Positions 57,262 to 64,000 of a stretch of DNA of 64,000 nucleotides are shown here, one piece after another; the first letter of the stretch is position 1; each line of letters starts with the position of its first letter. The stretch is from assembly GCA_036924085.1 (NCBI GenBank), contig JAVGWX010000002.1:48270916-48334915 (forward strand), read 5' to 3'. Made by a program: the position numbers and the translations under genes. The notes below the pieces were generated by a model. It had not been told where the DNA came from, made no database searches, and worked only from the letters and a program-made list of their open reading frames with translations. This stretch comes from Ariolimax columbianus (lineage: Eukaryota; Mollusca; Gastropoda; Stylommatophora; Arionidae).

Positions 57262-59680
57262 TTCGGGGAGATTCACTAACTGATCAATTTTAAGTACAGA
57301 CTAACAGAAAAAGGATATTAAAGCAGGGAGTCCCCCAAGGTGGTGTCCTGTCACCGACGCTGTTCCTAACAAATAAATAAAGTAACGGAGAACTTGCCAA
57401 CAAGTGCACACATCTCTGTTTTTGCAGATGATTTGGTCTTGTGGATTAAGATGAAAACATCAATAGTAATCATTTGGATGCAGCACGTTCTAACATAGCT
57501 TGAGAAGTGGGTCAAGACATGGCTAATGAAGATAAATGAAGAAATAACCACATATACAATATTTCCTATGTCAAACAAACCACATATACAATATTTTCTA
57601 TGTCAAACAAACCACATATACAATATTTCCTATGTCAAACAAACCACATATACAATATTTTCTATGTCAAACAAACCATATATACAATATTTTCTATGTC
57701 AAACAAACCACATATACAATATTTCCTATGTCAAACAAACCACATATACAATATTTTCTATGTCAAACAAACCATATATACAATATTTTCTATGTCAAAC
57801 AAACCATATATACAATATTTCCTATGTCAAACAAACCACATATACAATATTTTCTATGTCAAATAAACCATATATACAATATTTTCTATGTCAAACAAAC
57901 CACATATACAATATTTCCTCTGTTAAACAAACCACATATACAATATTTCCTCTGTCAAACAAACCACATATACAATATTTTCTCTGTCAAACAAACCATA
58001 TATACAATATTTTCTATGTCAAACAAACCACATAAACAATATTTCCTGTCAAACAAACCACATATACAATATTTCCTATGTCAAACAAACCACATATACA
58101 ATATTTCCTCTGTCAAACAAACCACATATACAATATTCCCTATGTAAACTAACCACATATACAATATTTCCTATATCAAACAAACCACATATACAATATT
58201 TCCTATGTCAAACATACCACATATACAATATTTCCTATGTCAAACATACCACATATACAATATTTCCTATGTCAAACAAACCACATATATCTAAACTACG
58301 GCTACATTGTGAAAATCTACAGCTTTATGAAAGACATAGATCGGCGGATGATGTGAAAAGAGTTGCTGGAACAACTCGGGGGTGGAGGAGGGTGGAGATA
58401 CAAGTGTAATTAAAGAAGCTGTACACTGGATGTGTGAGACCAGTCCTAGAATATGGTAAAGCAACATGTACAACTGCAGAAAAATCAAACTTTGAAAGAA
58501 TAAATAGAGTACAAAACTAAGCAATGCGAATCAGAACGGGTCAGAGGGACCACGCCCATAGGGTAACTGAAAAGGATAGAACACTTTAGGATAGAGTTGA
58601 CAGCAGAGTCCAACAACAATGTGAGACATTCAACAAGCTGATAGACCGCCCAACAATGTACCAGAAAATACATTGGCTTGGAAGGGAAAGACTCAGGCGG
58701 CGCAAATTTTTAGCACCAGTGAAAGAAAAGTGGAAAACAGATCCTATAAGTGGCACATCACAAATAAAACATATGCACACGTGCTTCCAACCTGGAGAAA
58801 ACAGCGCTTCCCAGAGCTGACATAAAACATTCTTGGCATTGGAAAATAATGCTGGCAGACAGAAGCAGAAATATGAGCCCTCTCAAACGCGTAGAGAATC
58901 ACTTCACAACCAACAACTGGACCCATGTATCTACATTAACTGCAACAGAGAATGAAGGTAGAGGGGTCTTGCTAAGCCTAAAAAAATAGAACAAAGAAAT
59001 CTATCAGTGGCGACTTGACAAATTTTCAAATTACTTTATAGCAGAGACAGAGACATTGAAAACTGCAGTAGAAACTTTAATGACAGATGAAAACACGGAG
59101 AGATAGGTTGTACTCTTTATAGTGGTTGCAGCACTGTAGAGTCAGAAAAATACAAAACGGAACTAAGAGTGATACTCTATAAACTATATCACCATTTTAA
59201 GAGAGTTGTGATACAGTCTCATTGCAATATGTTTGGCAATGAAGAGGCTGCCAAACTGTCAAGAGAAAGTGGAAAGCTACTTCAACCTGATATAGGAATA
59301 ACTTATGAAGAGGTTTCCTAGGTAGTAGATACAGAAAGAAGTGGGAAGCATAACACACAGATCCTAAATAAAATTACGCATATTACCAGATCAACAGAGG
59401 TGAGTAATCTTTAGACTCCGCACGCATAGGCCACCACAGACTCAGATACCATCTGTTCAACAAACTAAGAATAGGACATACAGATGAATGTGTCTGCAAC
59501 ACTGACAAGATGGCTGCTGCTGCGCATCTGCTACAAAGGTGTCCAACATAGGAGGGACAGAGAAAACACGTGTGGCCAATACCATCCGTGGACACGCTCT
59601 ATAGAAATACGAATAGCCTCAGGTTAACCACTGCTTTCTTGAGATATATTCAAGTTGATGTCTGAAAACATACGAAGAAG
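57262..59680 (+). pseudogene. Non-LTR retrotransposon family F3, fourth copy
   Basis: Plus-strand pieces read KQGVPQGGVLSPTLFL (about 57320-57375), then VFADDLVLWIK (about 57420), LEKWVKTWLMKINEEITTYT (57500-57560) and the internal array. After it come KKLYTGCVRPVLEYG (about 58410), the RNase H region with NNWTHVST and IQSHCNMFGNEEAAKLS, LNRGE, CNTDKMAAAAHLLQRC, and a GAAGAAGAA tail near 59667. The metal-binding C-terminus and tail match the other F3 copies, especially 3640-6170. Decayed by stops and shifts, 5'-truncated before the RT catalytic loop. Confidence 0.9.
57547..58290 (+). repeat. 32-bp array inside an F3 reverse transcriptase
   Basis: About 23 units of ACCACATATACAATATTTCC plus TATGTCAAACAA with minor variants. 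The unit corresponds base for base in length to ACCACATGTACAATATTCTC plus GCTTTCAATCAA of the array-free copy near 24040-24070 (minus). Because 32 is not divisible by 3, three frames are open (TIFPMSNKPHIQYFLCQTN style). Confidence 0.97.
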
Positions 59681-59864
59681 AAGTGCCTTTGATGCTTTTT
59701 TTGCATTATTAAGCTGCATGTACAACCCTTCTGAATCGCCTCTTTTGTCATGCAGATAATATAAAAATGTAATCACCCCATTCTCCCCAAAAGAGGACCT
59801 GGTGGTATCCAGTGGTCAGTTCGTGTAAACGGGTCCACGTAATAAAACTGACCCTTTCTTGTGT

Positions 59865-60500
59865 ACGTGAGTGATCAAGCAAGTATTTTACGTCTGTCAA
59901 TCAATCAATCAAAACTGTTCTGCTCTCTGTGGAGCATGTATCTTCAACAAATATATATCAGGTTCTCCTGTACTATGCCATATTTTCCAGCTCTATCCAA
60001 TTCATCCCTGCTTCCTTCATTTGTGTCCAGTTCTCATCTATTAGTGAGTTTTGGTGTACCTCTAGGTTTCTTACCTTGTGGATTCGTGAACATAGACTGT
60101 CTTGTAATGTTATCAACTTGTTTCCTTAATGTGTGCCCTATCCAACAGTCGCACCTTCACTTCACTTCACGTTTCACTTATACAATCTGGTCCTTTCAAA
60201 GATTGTCTTTGTTCACTTGCTTTTGTTGTTCTCCGTATGTCAGAGCCCACAGAAGAACGGAGTTTCCATTGTAGTTAAAGATTGTTACTTTTGTGTTGAA
60301 CTTATTTTCGTTTTATTTCCTAAAGTTCCCCAATATGATTAAAGCTGATCTCATCTTTTGTGTTCTTATTGTCCATATCGTATTCTGTACCTCCTACTTT
60401 GTTACATTACTACTAAGTATATGAATGCCTCCACATCTTGTAGGAGTGTCTCTCCCAAACCAACCTGATTGTCGCTTGTTGCATTTATTCTAAGGTTTGT
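59865..60500 (-). pseudogene. Non-LTR retrotransposon family F5, RT C-terminal fragment
   Basis: On the minus strand: GLGETLLQDVEAFIYL (the FxYL region), [47 protein letters not shown], then EAGMNWIELENMA and SRTVLID. It ends in a TGATTGATTGAT tail at about 59893-59912. These are landmarks of a LINE thumb and C-terminal domain, different from F1-F3. Degenerate and 5'-truncated. Confidence 0.8.
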
Positions 60501-60627
60501 AATAATCTTATTTTTTAAATCTGCATATTCTCTTTACATCTCTGGTTGTGGTATAGTGTATTTTGATGATAAATTAGAAGATTACGTCAATTCATAACTT
60601 TACATAATTTATTTGTGATTTTCCTTT

Positions 60628-61045
60628 ACCATCAGACATTCACATGAATGGCTCCAACAAAGTCTTATATGTGGGCATCTCTATAGAGCGTGTTGTTTAC
60701 CATCAGACATCCCCATGAACGACTCCAACAAAGTCATGTCTGTGGGCGTCTCTATAGGGCGTGTTGTTTACCATCAGACATCCACATGAATGACTCCAAC
60801 AAAGTCATGTCTGTGGGCATCTCTATAGGGCGTGTTGTTTACCATCAGACATCCACATGAATGACTCCAACAAAGTCATGTCTGTGGGCGTCTCTATAGG
60901 GCGTGTTGTTTACCATCAGACATCCACATGAATGACTCCAACAAAGTCATGTCTGTGGGCGTCTCTATAGAGCGTGTTGTTTACCATCAGACATCGACAT
61001 TGATGTCTCCAACAAAGTCATGTCTGTGGGCGTCTCTATAAGATG
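60628..61045 (+). repeat. 71-bp tandem repeat, about 6 copies
   Basis: Units contain GTTGTTTACCATCAGACATC, ATGACTCCAACAAAGTCATG and TCTGTGGGCGTCTCTATAGG. The central units are nearly identical and the outer ones diverged, as expected for unequal exchange. Confidence 0.96.
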
Positions 61046-62574
61046 GTTATGTTGTACTTTGGTCTGTGTCCGTACGCCTGTACATCCGTCTGCAGCATGT
61101 ATTTGTTTGAGACTGCTCCCTTGACTATCCACAACCTGCCTACAAGTTAGTATTATTTGTTTGTTGTCGGAGTTGCCTCTCCCCACGGAAGCTGTCGTAT
61201 TTCAGAATGTCCTACTTGACGTGTATTTCACTTTAGAACGCTGTTACATGACATAACTAACAAATAGGCCCATCTGAAGTTTAGTACACAGTAACAGACA
61301 CATATATCTCAAACAAGGGCCACATGAGGACTGTTTCGAAGGCCCAGGTGCCGCATAACCCTAATGTCGTAAGTGAAAGGATCAAACCTCAACAGAATTT
61401 ATTCTCACGTGTATTTCTGTGGTCTTAGCTACTAGTATTTGCGAGTATTCGATTTGTTCTGTTAGTGTATGCGTTTTGTCTTACCCTTTCTGTTAGTGTA
61501 TATGTTTTGTTTTTTTTCAAATGGTGTCTGCTACACATCTTCCCGTATTGAGGCTTCCTTCGTGTATTAAATTTGTCAATTTCCGTAATTCAATATATCA
61601 ACGTTAATATTACATTGAGCCAGTGTTTTCATTTTGTTGTAACAATTGTTTTTGTTTTTGCAAATACATGTATTGACCTGAATGGTAACTGGGTTGAAAA
61701 AAACCCAGACCAATGTAACCTTCCAATTGTGTTGTAAAAGGCAAATGAAGAGAGTAATGCATGATGCTAGCCAATAAAAAAGGTTGGTTCAGCTCATTTA
61801 TTGTTTCACTAACTTTTGATCTTTAGTACCGTCACAGCTTCCATTGTTTGCATGGGACTAGCAATCTAGTGCAACACCATGGCTACGCAGACAGCAGCCA
61901 CACATGCTGGGACATCAGTTTTCTGTAGTCATGGCTCTATGCTTTGCTTGGAGATAAAAGCGAATCAATCAGTCACATAATCAGTCAATGAAAAAATCAG
62001 TCAGAACAGTCAGAAATTCAATCCAGTCAGAAATTCAATCAAATGCATATATTTAGCACTATATATTCCTCATCATCTCATGTCCAATTATGTTCTCAGA
62101 CGTAGTCAGATGGTGCCCTTATTTCGTGTACCCTTTATGTGGCTGTTATTTTCATTCTATGCCTATGGAGTGGTTCTTTGACACCGTCAATCCATCATTT
62201 TCTGAAGTGTTCCTCTTGCTCTTAATCCCTGCCATCTGGTGATATTTACGAGTTGGTTCGGGAGGGAATGGTTTATTCGTGTCATATTTCCAAGTGATTA
62301 AATTCTCGCTCTCTCTCTGTCTCTCTCTCTCTCTCTCTCTCGAGTGCAATATATGCTATGATTGTCGTTGTTCCCACATTCCGTCTCGTTTCTTTGTTGT
62401 TTCTAACCCTTGTCAGTGCTTGTAACTCTTAACTTGATTTGATATTTTATTGTTCCTTGACTCTGGTCTATGCCCTACCACCGATGAAAGAGAGCTGGTA
62501 TGAAGATAGTGTCAGTTATTTGCCATATTGTTTCCATTTATAAGTTTGGGTCTATTAGTAATGTCTATAGCTGG
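61046..62574. other. AT-rich intergenic DNA
   Basis: A TC microsatellite lies at 62309-62341 and an AGTCAGAAATTCAATC duplication at about 62007-62040. No gene recognised. Confidence 0.55.
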
Positions 62575-62680
62575 TACCCACATCCTTCGCCATTTACTAC
62601 TGACAAAAACTGAGCACCCATCGGCATGCCTACACTACAATGAAGTCGACTCTTAAGAACGGATCAAAACAGAACAATTG
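62575..62680 (+). pseudogene. Family F4 LINE C-terminal scrap
   Basis: CCACATCCTTCGCCATTTAC and GAAGTCGACTCTTAAGAACG match 8320-8415 in the same orientation with several differences, i.e. the last codons and start of the 3' UTR of F4. Confidence 0.55.
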
Positions 62681-64000
62681 TCACTGTATTTGGTTTCTGA
62701 GTTGTCGCTTTAACATATATCTTCTTCTTCGCCATTATTATCTACTTCATCATCATCGTCTTCCTCATTATGTTCTTCATCATCATTCTCCTCTTTCTCG
62801 TCATCTTGTTTATTATCATCTTCGTTTGTTTCTTCTTCTTTTCTATTCAGCTCACTGTAGAGCATCAAACCACAACTGTAGATGACCCTTTATAGGAGTC
62901 TGCGCCCTTGCTACTTTCTATACCAGTACTCTTGCAGTTTTGGTTTCTGTGGCAATGTGTATTACATGATGAGGTTGCTAGCCTCACGCACAATCCTCTT
63001 TCGTCTCTTTTCACGACATGCATAAATGGCCATTTTCCTTCCTCCCCAGACACAGTGGGCCGTCCTGTATGTACTACCACATATTGTTCGAACCAGTGTA
63101 TTTATATGTTTTATAAACTAATGTGGACCACTCGTTTGGGGGCCACATAACATGATCTCAGACCTCCAAGCCAGCGCATGAATAATCGCATCTGACTTTT
63201 ACTACAGACAATATTCAATGAATCATACGTTGTGTAACTACTTTGATTGTATCATGAATTGTCTAACTACTTTGATTGTATCATCCATTGTATTCGGTAC
63301 GTTGATTGTATCATATATTGTGTTTGCTACGTTGATTGTATCATACGTTGTGTCACGATACATTTACTATAATTACTTTAACATTTTATACCTCATATTT
63401 ATTACTTTTTCAATAACAGTCGTGCATTACTCGTGTCGGGCCTCGGACATTATAATGAGGAGCGAAGGAATAGCTCTACACTGTTATCAAAATATTCAAT
63501 GGAACGCCGTCTATGTCTTCTCTTAATGCTGCTTACCGCTTACGTCAGTGAACGGCAACCGTTTTCGAGGCAGGGACTGATAGCCGTCTTCGTGACAGGG
63601 GCTGACAACCATCCTTGTCATAAGAAAAGACAGCTTTCTACGTGACAGGTGCCGACAACTGTTTTCTGACAGAGACCGGAGATCATGCCAGTGAGTGCAA
63701 GTATGTTAGTCCCATTTATCTGCGGCTGACGATGTGTATCTTGTACTGAGATCTTCACTCGTCACAGATTTTCTCTAAAAGAGGGCCTGCCTTATATCAC
63801 GGGTCGCACTATAGAAGGTGGACCTTGTTCTTCCATGCTGTAGTGCAATACAAGGCTATACAGCAGGCACACCACTACAGGAAAGCTATTTTGGCACTGA
63901 CGTGAGGTGTGGGTTTTATTCAGAATGTTGCGTCTGCCACTGACGTCAACTCTCGTAATCTCATATATAGTTAATCAATTAAAGTACTAACAATATGTCA
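62681..64000. other. Intergenic with small repeats
   Basis: A TTC/TCA triplet-rich tract (62722-62850), a 29-30-bp repeat with TTGATTGTATCAT (four copies, about 63230-63350) and a worn GACAGGGGCTGACAACC-type repeat (about 63545-63670). No gene recognised. Confidence 0.6.
63228..63352 (+). repeat. 29-30-bp tandem repeat, 4 copies
   Basis: TTGATTGTATCAT recurs every 29-30 bases with a diverging spacer. Confidence 0.88.

Overview
This is eukaryotic nuclear DNA, most probably from a gastropod mollusc (a sea-slug-like genome is my best guess). That is an inference from four things: long stop-ridden intergenic DNA, several decayed non-LTR retrotransposon families, tRNA-derived SINEs with Pol III boxes, and a large amount of minisatellite DNA. 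There are no operons, prokaryotic signals, CRISPR arrays, rRNA genes or canonical tRNA genes. The only convincing host gene is an intronless ARF/ARL4-like small GTPase at 54140-54691 (+), with an N-myristoylation start, a basic C-terminal tail and polyadenylation signals downstream. Its G3 motif reads GGK where the family has the catalytic GGQ.

Everything else recognisable is mobile or repetitive. Non-LTR retrotransposons: F1, ending in a C2H2 finger (1-660, 10835-12085, 16740-17240, all +); F2 (1915-2880 and 26254-26890, both -); F3, with RT, RNase H and a GAA-type tail (3640-6170 + split by a mariner, 22487-25672 -, 35745-37970 -, 57262-59680 +); F4, an RNase H tail (8080-8420, 62575-62680, +); F5 (59865-60500 -); and endonuclease-domain pieces (46060-46245, 49190-49900, +). 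DNA transposons: mariner (4524-5773 +), a second mariner-like transposase (19700-20775 -), two copies of a DDE endonuclease family (28600-29745 +, 39866-41195 -) and a hAT (49930-51200 -). SINEs: S1 with clear A and B boxes and target-site duplications (26989-27262 +, 42933-43203 -), S2 (8005-8075, 9825-9965, 38380-38570), and S3 of about 360 bp with 12-bp target-site duplications (five copies or fragments). A further interspersed repeat, R-C, has three copies.

More than 20 tandem arrays make up a large share of the window, including a 97-bp satellite (46287-48900), a 22-bp array (31900-34390), a 19-bp array (17503-18500) and a 39-bp array carrying bZIP-type sites (6190-7275).

The most interesting pattern is that many arrays appear to have been born inside the coding sequence of dead transposable elements. 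Two can be aligned to array-free copies of the same element in this window (40080-40685 and 57547-58290). Others fall on recognisable motifs: the FxYLG region of an F1 RT, DETW of a mariner, the C-terminal motif of a hAT, and the endonuclease domain of a LINE. They range from 2-3 copies to dozens. Nested insertions (mariner in F3, S3 in F3, three retroelements in one old 30-bp array, S1 in a 31-bp array) give a readable relative chronology.
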